A DNA stretch of 64,000 nt from Schizosaccharomyces osmophilus (taxonomy: Eukaryota > Ascomycota > Schizosaccharomycetes > Schizosaccharomycetales > Schizosaccharomycetaceae): assembly GCF_027921745.1 (NCBI RefSeq), contig NC_079239.1, forward strand, positions 709,501-773,500, in the 5' to 3' direction. Under the pieces are notes generated by a model, which saw nothing but the letters and a program-made list of their open reading frames with translations, was not told the DNA's origin and did no database searches. A program made the translations under genes and the position numbers. Of the stretch, positions 8,850 through 19,420 are shown piece by piece (position 1 is the first letter of the stretch; each line of letters starts with the position of its first letter).

Positions 8850-9916
8850 CTAACCAACGTGCTTTCTTCTTCCAATTTGGGCTTGGTAACCTGTCTTAAT
8901 GGCTTGCACTGAACGAACAGATCCACAAGCTTCGCAAGTCATAAAGAAAATTCTGTTTTCCTTTGTAAGAATAGTATCTGGAGATTTACAGGTCTTGCAA
9001 GTTACATATTCAACAATATAACGACGAAGAACGTTTTCCATCTGCTTTTGTTGGAAACGACCTTTAATGATTAAACGAGAAGAACCATCAATACTACCAC
9101 TGGTACCTAATTCCGCAAACAAGAATTGAATCACATGATCTAAAGAACGATGCATGCGCTTAGCGATATCATTAATGTTTGCGAAAATAGTCTTTTTACC
9201 TTCACGATGAACGGAAGGAGGCACGATAGTGTATTTACGCTTTTCACCAGCAAGCTCAGGGTTATTGGTACGAAGGAGATTGAAGAATCTGTTCAACAAC
9301 TCAGGATAATAGTAATCACGGTCACTCTTCAACCAAGCATGTTCGCCCATGTTTTCAGAGTCAAAAGTTTGCTTACTGGCATCGACACCATCTCCAGTAG
9401 AAGAAGCTTCCAATTCCTTTTCGAAGGCGGACAAATCAGTGGTTTTTTTCTTTTTCTTCTTCTTCTTCATCGATGAAAAGTCTAATTCACCATTATCATT
9501 GATAACTTCCTCGTCTTTTTCACCTTCAGTATCACCAGAAGACTTCTTTGACTTCTTTTTCTTTTTCATACTGGCAAACATGTCCTTTAACTCATCAACT
9601 TCGCCCTCAGCGACAGGCTCAGTCAACCCTTTAGCATCTTCGCCATCGCCTTCCTGTTTATCATCAGAGGAATCGTCAGCGGGAGAAGATTCCCTTTGAT
9701 CTGGAGAATTCACTTCATCATCAAAGGCGACCGACTTTTTCGTTTTTTTCTTTTTTTCAGGAAGAGTGCCGTTAAGACCAACCTATAACATGTGTTAGCT
9801 ACTCCCTAGTTCCAAGAATTATTTAATCCAATAAAAAGTTTTCTTTCTATTTCAAAATCCTTTTTTTTGGCTCGTATTTGACTTACCTGGTCAATTACGG
9901 GTTCTTTGTCAGACAT
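8850..9916 (-). CDS. tif212: eIF2 beta subunit
   Basis: Translation initiation factor eIF2 beta, part of the eIF2-GTP-Met-tRNAi ternary complex in the cytosol. Exon 1 (9887-9916, [10 protein letters not shown]) is joined to exon 2 (8850-9782) over a 104-nt GTAAGT intron, giving 320 residues. Visible are three lysine blocks ([23 protein letters not shown]) that bind eIF5 and eIF2B epsilon, the central [14 protein letters not shown] fold, and a C-terminal zinc ribbon CKTCKSP...CEACGS. The ATG at 9916 comes from exon 1; the internal ATG at 9713 would lose the first lysine block. The gene is divergent from the Msb1-like gene, with only 276 bp between the two start codons. Confidence 0.95.
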
Positions 9917-10130
9917 GGCTCTTTACAGAATTCAGTGGGAAGTTTAGATATTTTTAGCCATCCAGTTCAAACACAAAAATATCTGACTATGAAAAAAAAA
10001 ATACATAAATCATACAAAAGTATTCTATAAAGTAAGAATATATGGTTTTTCTATGTAATTTCTGTATTTTTACAGCAAGGGGTATCTTTCGACTATCCGC
10101 CTTCTTTTCTTTGTTCCGGAGCTGTTGACA

Positions 10131-10146
10131 TATATAAAGGACGCGT
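10131..10146 (+). promoter_or_regulatory. TATA box and MluI cell-cycle box
   Basis: TATATAAAGG at 10131-10140 runs directly into ACGCGTCGC from 10141. ACGCGT is the MCB bound by the G1/S factor MBF (Res1/Res2/Cdc10). It sits 47-62 bp before the ATG of the Msb1-like gene. MBF control of this gene is an inference from one site. Confidence 0.4.
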
Positions 10147-10192
10147 CGCTCCACCAAATTGTGATTTTAACGGAACACTTAGAATATTCAGC

Positions 10193-12395
10193 ATGGATTA
10201 TTGGAATCAAGAAAGTATTGATTTGGCTCAAGTAGAGTTAGTATTTAAAGAATTGGCGTCTCGCCTTGAACATTTAGGTATATATTGGTTGAACAATCTT
10301 AAACTCCTCTTATGAACCAGTCCTTAAAAGTGATAATTGATAGAAGTTAACATACAATACTAGAAATGGATTCTAGCAACATTCTATTTCGGATTGCTGT
10401 AGGATCCCAACCAGACAAGTACTGGGAGTCGATAGCATTTGTACGCGAATTTTACAAAAATTTAGAGAGAAAACAGAAGGTTGAACCAGATGAAATCCGA
10501 AACCAAGTGCGTCTTTTGAGTGAAGCTAGCTTAATTTCTTGCCTTCGTTGGATTCTGCATCGTATCCCCGGAGGTGTAATTACATGGTCTACTTATAAAC
10601 TTTTCCAAGAAGCAGAATTAAGAGCTAATTACCCGAGTTCTGGGTTTAACATATTCATGAAACATGCGACTAAAAATTCCCACCATTTAAATGTGTTAAA
10701 ACATTTTCTAAAACTAATGATGAGTCTTTCTGCAAAAATGGCTACTAGCACACAAGTCCATAGAGGGTCTTCCTTGGAGTCGGTAGCTCAAATTGCTAGT
10801 ATTTGGGCTTTTGAATGGCCTCAAATGTCATTGCAAGATACACTTGAATACTGGAATAAGTAAGTTTTAATTGATTTCTAAGGTCATTTGGAAGCCTTGT
10901 ACTGTTTACTAACTGTTTTAGATGCTCAAATGCTTGTTTTCATCTTCTTCTTTGTTACATCCGTAGTATGGATAAGCAAGATCAATCCGGATTTTCCTGC
11001 TTGCCATATACATTACAAACCCAGGTTCAGCGATGCAAGTATCCTCCTCGAACTATCAACTATTTGAATGAAAAAGCTTCTTTAGTAAACTTCTCACTTA
11101 GTTCTTATTTTTCAAAGGATCCTTTGGAGATCATCCAGCTGGTTTTTCAAATGCCTGTACCACGGAATATATCTTCCTCATTACCCCGACGTTTTGAAGA
11201 TGTACAAACAAAATGTTTGTCCACCCTGCAACAAGTTAGCAAGCGCACATCCTATCATTCTGTATTTTCTATCCAAGAATCTGCATGGTCCAGTTTTATT
11301 AACAATGGATTCAACCATCCAATTGCTCCTACCAAAACTCAAGAAACGGTTTGCTCTATTTTGTCTGGGGAAATCTCTACTTCTGATTTCCCCCACGTGG
11401 CTCCGTTGGACCAGGTTTCTTCTTTAGATAAAAACATCGCCAACCAATGTTCGTTTGAAAGTATTTCACCCGTTAGTTCCTCAAAAAACCTTTGGTGGCT
11501 TTGGGTCGAATCTCGCTGCCCCGAAATTCCAGAATCGAAGCGAACCGCCTTCATGAATTGCACTATGATGCTGGATAAAATGGATAAGCTATTAATTTTC
11601 GAACAGAGCGTTCCTACTCCAAATTTACTAACCCAGCAAAATGACTATCAAGCAAAAACAACATTATTAAACAAAATACGGTCATCTTTTAAACGCGTCA
11701 TAAAACCGAGAAAGTTTCACAAAAAAACATCTATGCTTACTAACTCACCAAGAAGAAGTTGCCAAAGCGTGTTATATGAAAGTAACCGTGCTATTTTACT
11801 TCATTTGGCCGATCAAATGAACCAATTATCATCAGCTGATGCTTATAAAAACGAGGTTAAACCATTAAATCTGATATCTGAGCATAAAGAAGACTGGGAT
11901 CCCGAAGCAACGGGATATGTGAATACTCTCTTAAACTGGGCAAACAAGCGACAGTCCATTTACGATGAACCAATTAAACTGACATACCCAAATAATATAA
12001 ACCCTCATCAGTCTAATGACGAAAAAGCTTCCTCTTCGGCTTCTATCAACAAGTTTATGTCTTCATCGTTGACTGCAACCAGTGATAACTCCTCGATTAC
12101 TGGGGGTTCTACTTTCTCATCAATTGAAAGTCAACCGAAAAGTCAACCGAAGAATATCCCTGCAGGTTTAAACAGGAATAATAAACCAAAAAATTTGCCT
12201 ACCATGCTTGCAAAGAAGATGTCTATTAGCAATCATCGTGGTGCGTCATCAGCTGCCAAAACTGAAAAGAATATTCGACCACCATTGAAGGATTGGGACT
12301 CGACTGAGACGATGTCACCTATGTTTACAAAGGCCACGAATTCAGCGAGAAGCAGCCCTTTTTCTCTCGATCGTACAATGAGTACACGTGCATAA
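10193..12395 (+). CDS. mug8: Msb1-family (DUF1708) polarity protein, Mug8-like
   Basis: Exons 10193-10277, 10364-10859 and 10922-12395 encode 684 residues. The first third is the fungal Msb1/DUF1708 domain, a RhoGAP-like fold: FRIAVGSQPDKYWESIAF, LISCLRWILHRIPGGVITW and a helical part ending with ACFHLLLCYIRSM. The middle and tail are Ser/Asn-rich and probably disordered, with short acidic-aromatic motifs (KEDWDPEA, LKDWDSTE). Msb1 proteins act in polarised growth with Rho/Cdc42 GTPases and formins. Splicing is clear: both introns (86 and 62 nt) have GT-AG ends and the frame is maintained. The S. pombe name mug8 is from memory of the neighbouring gene order (SPAC32A11.01 beside .02c). An MCB lies in the promoter. 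Confidence 0.8.
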
Positions 12396-12702
12396 ACTTT
12401 TGAAATTTTAAAGTGATGCGATGCTATCTAATACTTAATATTGAGGTACCATGGAAGTTAACGGGTTAATTATTTGTCTTGTCTAATCTATACAATTTGG
12501 AGAAATTTATTGCTAAAACGTTCACATTTATTACCTAATAAATATACTACTTTATCACTTTTAAATTTAGAAGAATAAAATAATTATAATGAACAAACCT
12601 GAGTACGGTCGAAGTATTCAAATTTGGATCATAAAGTCGTAAAAATAATTGTTCAACAAAATTTGAACGACAATATACCACCAACAGTATTAAATTAACA
12701 AA
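12396..12702. other. Convergent 3' region
   Basis: AT-rich sequence between two converging genes, with AATAAA-like strings on both strands (for example near 12538 and 12575). Nothing else seen. Confidence 0.6.
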
Positions 12703-15204
12703 TTAAGTAACTGCTGTTTGGTGTTTGAAAGCATCATGCTTTCGGTTGGGAGCATCAGTATGACGGAACAGGACTTCTGGAGAACGCTGCTCGTCTCCAA
12801 AACTACCTATAGAATGTTCAGTCAAACTGTGTCTTTTAGTGTTTGCGTTCGGAGGAAGTGGTATTTCAGTTACGTTTCCGAGAGCCATTTGATCACTCAG
12901 GATTGTTTGGTTTAAACTGTCATTCGCAGAAGGCTGCTGCTCTTCATTCAAAGTTCTTGCGGTTGGTGGACGGTTCTTAGATGAGGTACGCTTTGACTTT
13001 TTCGAACGTTGTGAACGACGTGATACTCCAGCAGCACTGGCACCTCCCATGGCTCCTAAACTATCATAAATAGGGGAATGCCAAGTAGACCCGGAAAGAG
13101 CCGATCGTCTTAGACTTTCACCTTCCTCTAAGTTGTGAGAAGGAAGCACAATGTTGCTGAGCTCACTGTTCTGTTCGTGAAGAGCCACACGAACTTTTTG
13201 GTTCGAACCAGAAGATTGAGAGCGTTGTTGCATTGCTGACATCTTATTATATACAGTCTTGCCATAAACCTTTGTTCTCGAATCCTGTTCTCTTGTAGGC
13301 TTGCTGGATTGTCTTTCCAATTCATTTTGAGCTTCTCTATGTATCTCATAGCACTGCCTGTCTAACTGCTCAACAGTTCGTCGAATTGAGAGTTCCAAAG
13401 ACCTTGCTACAGTTTTTCGGATGTAAGTCATCATTGACGGCTTAAGGAAGTTCAATAGAGCTTTGTGTCTTGACTTTCTAAGTTTGAGCTTGATGTTGTG
13501 AACATCCACTTTGACATGGTCTAGCCGAAAGAATGAACCAGGAAGTTCGCGATTAGGAGTTTTAGGAGTCGCCGACAAGGCAAGATCAACAACCATGCCT
13601 TGTTTACGAATAGCAAGATCTACGATTCCCTGATCGACAAATTTAGGAAATCCTTGCTTACGCCTAATATAATAATTGACGTTCTTGAGATCAGTTTGGA
13701 TATGGGCAAGATGAAGGTGAACTAAATGATCTTGAATAGAGGAGACGTTTCCGTAGGGGGAAAATCTCATGAGGTTATTGTTTCGAAATTCCGCAATTTT
13801 TGGTAGAATGTTAATTGTTTGAAGGTTAAGGTTCTCTAGGACGATGTCAAAAGCAGGTTGCTCAATTTCAAGCCGAGGAATTGGGAAGTACTGAATTCGG
13901 GTGAGAATGACAGGTATGCTTAACTGTAGAATTTCATAGATTAAATTCTTTTTCAAGGATGTTTCTCCACCCTTATGTTCGACCAAAGTATTGTACAGTC
14001 TCTTGCCATCATCTCCTAAATAGCGATAGCTTTTATCGGAAGCTGCACTGTCTGTAATGGATTTAGACTCAGAGCATAATTCATCCCAATGGTGTTTGTA
14101 ACGTCCTTTCATGAATCCGCGTCCGCGGTCGTAAAGCTCATTATACTCGTCTGTGGCAGCCTGAGTAACGGCGTAACCCTTTTTCAAAACAAATTTTCTC
14201 AAATAAGCATAACAGTCTTGAAACCACTGTTTAAATTCTCCGTCTTCTTGAGCACTTTGATAGAACCTCTTGAAAATATTATTTAGAGGTTGCAGGGAGT
14301 GATTGACAACATTTTCAGCAAGCTCTCGAAGATAACGCAAAGAGCGTTCAGTGTGGTCATTCGTTTCAACTTGTAATTTGCCTTGCTTGTCACCAAGCTC
14401 ATGGACAAATCTTTCAACCAAACCCAGAAGGCTCTGCAGGGGATGCTGGTAAGCCCTATCCTGTTGTAAGTCCACGACGAGGTGCTTCAATTGATCCATA
14501 ATTTTACGCAATTCGGAACTAGTTTCTTCTCTAACTTGTCGTGTTTGGGGATCATTGAAGGCCTGGTTCGTCTTTGATGGCTGGCCGTCAAGTTGTTTTC
14601 CTCTTTGTTTTCCAGTAGAAAACGTGGAAGAGTTGACTCCATCATGTTTCTGAGTTCGTGAAGAATCCTTCTGACCAATTTTTCCTTGCTGTGGATCGAG
14701 CTGGTTGAATTTTTGCTGTGTTAGCTTCGAACCTTGACGGCCGAACAGGGCAAGAACATCTCGCAAAATTTCACGCAAATGGCTGTTGTTGAAGAATAAA
14801 ATAAAAAACTGTTTGAGATCTTCACGATTCAAGCCTTGACCATCCACGTTCTCAGTTACATCGTTCCAAACGTCAGGTGCGTTCGTTGAAGCTTTGGATT
14901 GCGTCAACTCATAGACAGCATTTTGCAAAAGATCACCACGGTTCTTTTTATTGAGCAATGTATAGGAGTCATCGACTATTTCCGAAAAGTGACTGAAGAA
15001 GTCTCGGGCATCTTTTGACATGTTTCGTTTTACGTCTTGAGCAATCGATTGAGAACCCTCTGAGATCGCCGAAAATAGACCTCCTAATTGCTGATTATTT
15101 GGCATCTTGCCCGACGATAATGCCTCCCAAATGGCAAATAGATGCAGCCCTTTGTGCGTATGCTCATCTTGCACACCTTCATTTGTAGGATACGCTACCG
15201 ACAT
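12703..15204 (-). CDS. HAM1-like lipid-binding protein (DUF5923/DUF4449)
   Basis: A single-exon protein of 833 residues corresponding, by neighbour order, to S. pombe SPAC32A11.02c. The N-terminal half is helical (LHLFAIWEALSSGKMP, SKDARDFFSHFSEIVDDSY), broken at about 165-240 by a low-complexity Gln/Ser segment. The second half has the C-terminal HAM1-like domain: IPVILTRIQYFPIPRLEI, RFSPYGNVSS, VDLAIRKQGMVVDLALSAT and HVKVDVHNIKLKLRKSRHK. That pattern of alternating strands resembles tubular lipid-binding (BPI/SMP-like) proteins; a membrane-lipid role is known only as a family-level proposal. The last 130 residues are disordered and Ser-rich with a basic RRSQRSKKSKR cluster. Length and single exon look normal. 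Confidence 0.8.
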   Translation of the reverse strand: MSVAYPTNEGVQDEHTHKGLHLFAIWEALSSGKMPNNQQLGGLFSAISEGSQSIAQDVKRNMSKDARDFFSHFSEIVDDSYTLLNKKNRGDLLQNAVYELTQSKASTNAPDVWNDVTENVDGQGLNREDLKQFFILFFNNSHLREILRDVLALFGRQGSKLTQQKFNQLDPQQGKIGQKDSSRTQKHDGVNSSTFSTGKQRGKQLDGQPSKTNQAFNDPQTRQVREETSSELRKIMDQLKHLVVDLQQDRAYQHPLQSLLGLVERFVHELGDKQGKLQVETNDHTERSLRYLRELAENVVNHSLQPLNNIFKRFYQSAQEDGEFKQWFQDCYAYLRKFVLKKGYAVTQAATDEYNELYDRGRGFMKGRYKHHWDELCSESKSITDSAASDKSYRYLGDDGKRLYNTLVEHKGGETSLKKNLIYEILQLSIPVILTRIQYFPIPRLEIEQPAFDIVLENLNLQTINILPKIAEFRNNNLMRFSPYGNVSSIQDHLVHLHLAHIQTDLKNVNYYIRRKQGFPKFVDQGIVDLAIRKQGMVVDLALSATPKTPNRELPGSFFRLDHVKVDVHNIKLKLRKSRHKALLNFLKPSMMTYIRKTVARSLELSIRRTVEQLDRQCYEIHREAQNELERQSSKPTREQDSRTKVYGKTVYNKMSAMQQRSQSSGSNQKVRVALHEQNSELSNIVLPSHNLEEGESLRRSALSGSTWHSPIYDSLGAMGGASAAGVSRRSQRSKKSKRTSSKNRPPTARTLNEEQQPSANDSLNQTILSDQMALGNVTEIPLPPNANTKRHSLTEHSIGSFGDEQRSPEVLFRHTDAPNRKHDAFKHQTAVT

Positions 15205-16242
15205 ATTTGTTTTGTCTTAAAATATCGGCGTCTCAATTTCAATCAAACTTTTCGTTTCTGGATCTAATAATGGTCTTGATTCTTTTATATTTTTTGTTAA
15301 CGTTGCTGATTTGGTCCACCAAAAGGCCTTTTATTAAAACTTTATGAGCTTGTTTTGTATCTGAGCTTCCGAACTTTGAATCACTTGGTAATATTTCAGT
15401 AGAAATAGATACTACATGGGTACCCTTTCCTGTTTATGTACTTTGTTTTTCGTTACGTTAGTTATGACTCACAGTGATTATTAAATGACGTTCTTTTCAC
15501 ATAGATCATGACCTACAATGTAATTTTTCGTTTCTGAATACCTATAATTATTAATATCGATTATATTAAAACAACTCTTCCATACGTTGATTTCATGACA
15601 TCGCTATTACCAAAAACGACAAATGTCTTGTTTGAATCCAGTGTTGTAAGAAAATGACGTCGAAAATCAGTGTTACTTATTCTCTCGTTTCAATACACTT
15701 TGTGACATTGAGTCAAACAACCTTTCGGTAAATGCATTGTGGGGTCTTTCGCTTTTAAAGAAACATAGTTTGTAAAAAATTCGAAGAAAAATGCGTAGAA
15801 ATGGAGGTTGTCTTAACCAGTTTCTTCTCCTTTGTATTCTTAATATATTATGCACTCTTCGTTTTCTCTTCCCCATCAACTCTTCCAACTGTCGGTTTTG
15901 ATGAAAAGAAAAAAAGGAGTCTTTGGTACGCGTCAACGAAACTCGTACCTTATCATAGTTCATATGAATTTATCGATTGTCCCATTGTTGCTTTGAACAA
16001 GAAATAAGAAAATATTAATGAAAATAAAATCGTCCAGCGACATAAAAAAATCGTATACCATGCACGCTTTTCATCAACACCAATGATAAGTCCATATATG
16101 TATCATATATACAGGAAAAGAATAAAAAACGCAAACAAACAAGATGATTTCTATCTTAATACACACACAGGCACAAATGTTGTTCTCCAGGAAAGGCGAG
16201 TATTAGGCCTCTTAATGAATCCATGACAGATATTTGATAGTA

Positions 16243-16286
<44 letters not shown>

Positions 16287-16415
16287 GCATCACCATTCCA
16301 TGACCGTTTAAACAGATCTCAACACCAAAAAAAAAAAAAAAAAAAAAGAAGAAAAGGAAGAAAAGGAAAATGCTAATAGTGTCCCAAATTCCATTAAGGA
16401 ACGTTTCCTTGCATA
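15205..16415. other. 1.2-kb spacer upstream of the HAM1-like gene
   Basis: The right part is the phx1 3' flank and holds the T38/A21 homopolymer pair. A 68-codon plus-strand frame at 15801-16007 begins with a signal-peptide-like segment (VVLTSFFSFVFLIYYALFVF) followed by a KKKR site; it overlaps a 96-codon minus-strand frame. Neither is recognised, and I do not annotate either as a gene. Confidence 0.4.
16246..16347. repeat. T38 ... A21 inverted homopolymer pair
   Basis: Thirty-eight T at 16246-16283 and twenty-one A at 16327-16347, separated by 43 bp, can pair as a hairpin of up to 21 A-T pairs. They lie 69-170 bp beyond the phx1 stop and so are probably in its 3' UTR. Run lengths this long are prone to sequencing error and to real length polymorphism. 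Confidence 0.8.
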
Positions 16416-18932
16416 CTAGATGTTGCTTCCTCTTTTTTTAATAGAATCAGAAGGAATCGCCTGTGGATACAATACCGTGTTTTGCTCTCCTTCATCTTTA
16501 ATTCCAATTCTCTCAGATATTGCAGAAGCACTAGGTATCCTCGGTGTCTGCAAATGCAGTTGTGGTACTCTTCCGGTGTACTCTGATTGTATGTTCTGAT
16601 CTTTGAAGGGATATTTTGAAAAAGGTTTTGATATATGTTTTTTTTCTCCCACACCTGGTTTCATTTTATAATCCGTGTTTTCCACGCCTGTACCAGCAGG
16701 CAACGTATCCACTGACGACCTGGGCTGCATCATAAGTTGGTCTTCAGGAAAATGGAAAGCATCACTAGAGTTTACTTCGTTCTTCCCTCCTGTTTCATTC
16801 GTTGTATCGGGGTTCATGTACATAAAGGGATTCAACTGAGAAAAGCTTCCTCTGGGGAATGAACGTAGTTCAGGCGGTGCCGATAATGGAAATGATACAT
16901 TCGTATTACTTGCTTCATAAGGTTTGGAATACTCGATCGCTGTTTCTGCGTTCTCGGATGCAAGAGGTGATTCCTTAAAAAGCATGTTTTTTTGGTTTCT
17001 CTCAAAATTTGCTGCTTCCGGTGATCTCAAAAAATGCAATTCCTGCTTTTCTTGTTCGGAAATCGGATTTTCTTCGTTTTCCTTTTCCTTTGGAATTACA
17101 TTCGCCTCATCCTTTACTGTTACAAACTCTTCTTCTTGATAACTTGAGGGCGGATGTATGCTTTTTTGCAACTTAATGACAGATCCTAATTCTGGTGAAG
17201 CTTCCCGGATACGATTGAGCATCAGAAATATACTGCTAGCAGGTCCAATTAAAGAATGACCCAATACTTCTGAGGCTTGGTTTCCTTCGGTAAAGTCTGT
17301 ACAATTTTCTTGTCCCTCAGAAGTTATCATGTGAAACACAGGAGGGATTGTCAGTTGGATATCGACTTGAAGCCAAGATTCGTTAGGACCGGGTCTTTCT
17401 CGAGGTGGGGCCGCAACATTCAGATCACTTAATAAAGGATCATCGACACGGGTTACGTGTATGGATTCAACTACAAAAAAGGAGTACTCTATACGATATT
17501 GAATTCCTTCGTACTGTATCAGGTATGCAAACAATCTCTTTGGAGGCGAGTAAAAACACATCAAGTCCTGAGGTGTTAACCGCAATCGTTTCCATAGACC
17601 AATGATCAGAAGAGCGCAGGCAAAATAGTAGAATTCAGAAGAACTACTTTTAGTAGAACCTGAGTTGTCTTGAACTTGTAGAGAAGGAATTAAGCGAGTG
17701 GAAGAATATCTTCTTGCTGCTGGCATAGGGGATATATTGTTGGCCATTTTCGAGTCGTAATATTGACTCTCCTGTGGAAAGCTCTGTTCAAAATTACCAC
17801 TACCGTAAGCCGAGGGAAGGCTTGCTGAAACTGCTGATAAAGAAGGGAAAGTACCAGAAGAAGGATATTTCGAGAAATTGTTTGGAGCAGCTGCAGAACG
17901 AATTGGTAAATTACTGTTTGGAGTATGGGAGATTGAATATCTTTGTTGAAAACGAGGATTAGTACTTCCCGGGAAGACATGCTTATATGACGGATTTACC
18001 ATGGGTTGTTCCAACGCAGGATTCTCTAATGAAGAAGGGGTAGGTTTTAGTGGGGATTGATGTGAAGAATACGTATTCCTATACCTTTTACTTGGCTTTG
18101 GGAGTAATGTATTCATATATGGTAAGGGCTGACCGTATCTTGAATTGAAGCCGGGTTTGGGGTTGTTTTCGGAATTGGACTCTATTTCACGCGCAAAAGC
18201 CTGGGACACTTGTTGGTTTAGATTATCCAGTTCCAGTTGTTCAGTCAAAAATTTCTGACGCTCTTCTTCTTGGCGTCTGGAGATTAATTTTGCTTTCGCG
18301 CGTCGGTTCTGAAACCAAATAGTGACACTTCGCTCAGGGAGGTTAAGTTCTCTAGCAATATCTTCTCGGACTGAAGGGGAGGGATTTGCATCCTTTGCAA
18401 ACTGACGTAAAAGGTAGTTCAACTGTTCAGGAACCAGTCTTTGCTTTTTGCCTTTCGGCGCGGGAGAGTTGAAGGATTGTTCAAAAGAGGTTTCCTTTAC
18501 TGGAGCAGTTGAACTAGAAACCGATACCCTTGGTCCAAATTCTTCTGTACGACTTGTTTCTGGAAACAATGGGAAGTACTTGGATGAATCTGAGGGTTTG
18601 TCAAGGCTTGAATTGACATCCCTGCTAAATCCAACAGCTGAAGCTTCTTGATTTGAAATTTCTTTAGAAATTGGCTCACGCACTGATCCCTCTGGTAACT
18701 TTTGTACATTTGGAAAAGTTAATAGCTCCTGATTGGAAAAAGCAGTGATGGAAGAATTGTTAGGGGGAGGCCCATAAGTGTTGTAAGAAGGAGCAAAAAT
18801 TGAATTGACGTCGTACTGCTGTGTGGAGGAATCTGGATCTCTCTCTATAGGAAGAACAGAATTACCGGCAGCATTAGCTTCCATTTCTTTTCGCATTTGA
18901 CGTCGACTAGATTGCTGAGGATATTGTTGCAT
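16416..18932 (-). CDS. phx1: Homeodomain transcription factor Phx1
   Basis: 838 residues, one exon. A homeodomain at about 160-220 (KKQRLVPEQLNYLLRQFAKD ... WFQNRRAKAK, recognition helix at 206-213) is followed by a short Glu/Arg-rich coiled segment. A second conserved part near 430-540 (FYYFACALLIIGLWKRLRL, YSPPKRLFAYLIQYEGIQYR) resembles the Phx1/Pho2-family extension. The rest is Ser/Asn/Pro-rich and probably disordered activation sequence. S. pombe Phx1 is a nuclear factor needed for long-term survival in stationary phase and for meiosis-related expression. The start MQQYPQQSS is the first in-frame ATG; an AG acceptor-like site (TTGTTTAG) directly before it leaves open a 5' UTR intron. 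Confidence 0.93.
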   Translation of the reverse strand: MQQYPQQSSRRQMRKEMEANAAGNSVLPIERDPDSSTQQYDVNSIFAPSYNTYGPPPNNSSITAFSNQELLTFPNVQKLPEGSVREPISKEISNQEASAVGFSRDVNSSLDKPSDSSKYFPLFPETSRTEEFGPRVSVSSSTAPVKETSFEQSFNSPAPKGKKQRLVPEQLNYLLRQFAKDANPSPSVREDIARELNLPERSVTIWFQNRRAKAKLISRRQEEERQKFLTEQLELDNLNQQVSQAFAREIESNSENNPKPGFNSRYGQPLPYMNTLLPKPSKRYRNTYSSHQSPLKPTPSSLENPALEQPMVNPSYKHVFPGSTNPRFQQRYSISHTPNSNLPIRSAAAPNNFSKYPSSGTFPSLSAVSASLPSAYGSGNFEQSFPQESQYYDSKMANNISPMPAARRYSSTRLIPSLQVQDNSGSTKSSSSEFYYFACALLIIGLWKRLRLTPQDLMCFYSPPKRLFAYLIQYEGIQYRIEYSFFVVESIHVTRVDDPLLSDLNVAAPPRERPGPNESWLQVDIQLTIPPVFHMITSEGQENCTDFTEGNQASEVLGHSLIGPASSIFLMLNRIREASPELGSVIKLQKSIHPPSSYQEEEFVTVKDEANVIPKEKENEENPISEQEKQELHFLRSPEAANFERNQKNMLFKESPLASENAETAIEYSKPYEASNTNVSFPLSAPPELRSFPRGSFSQLNPFMYMNPDTTNETGGKNEVNSSDAFHFPEDQLMMQPRSSVDTLPAGTGVENTDYKMKPGVGEKKHISKPFSKYPFKDQNIQSEYTGRVPQLHLQTPRIPSASAISERIGIKDEGEQNTVLYPQAIPSDSIKKRGSNI

Positions 18933-19380
18933 TACTAAACAACAAGAAAAAGCAATGAAGAAGTACTTATATCGTAATGGATAATAAATGTCCTTCGTCT
19001 TCTTGGGGTGTCAAGTTGCTGAATATAAATGAATGCAGTGTGAGCAGGAAAACAAGCCATAAAGTTCAATGGTTTATAGAATCTGCTTTTTTTTTCTGTT
19101 CAAACCACTGTAAGATGTGTGATTTGAAGAAGGCGTTTTATAATCTAAACCGAGTTTGCTAAACCAAACTGTATAACCTAAATGGCAAATAAATACAAAT
19201 TGCTTCACCAGAAAGAAAAAGGATGAGGAATTGGATGTTTAAACTCACCTGTGACACCTTTCGAAACAGCCAATTCAATGTGCTTTCGTTTCCGAGCTCA
19301 ATTTCACGATCAGTACTCTTAACCAGAATTTGAATCCGGCTTCGCTTCAAGATTTCCTCTGATTTTTTAAATATATAAAT

Positions 19381-19420
<40 letters not shown>

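Noticed and set aside
9349-9699. Phe/Ser-rich plus-strand frames opposite tif212
   Set aside because: Mirror images of the Lys/Asp-rich eIF2 beta coding sequence; shadows only.
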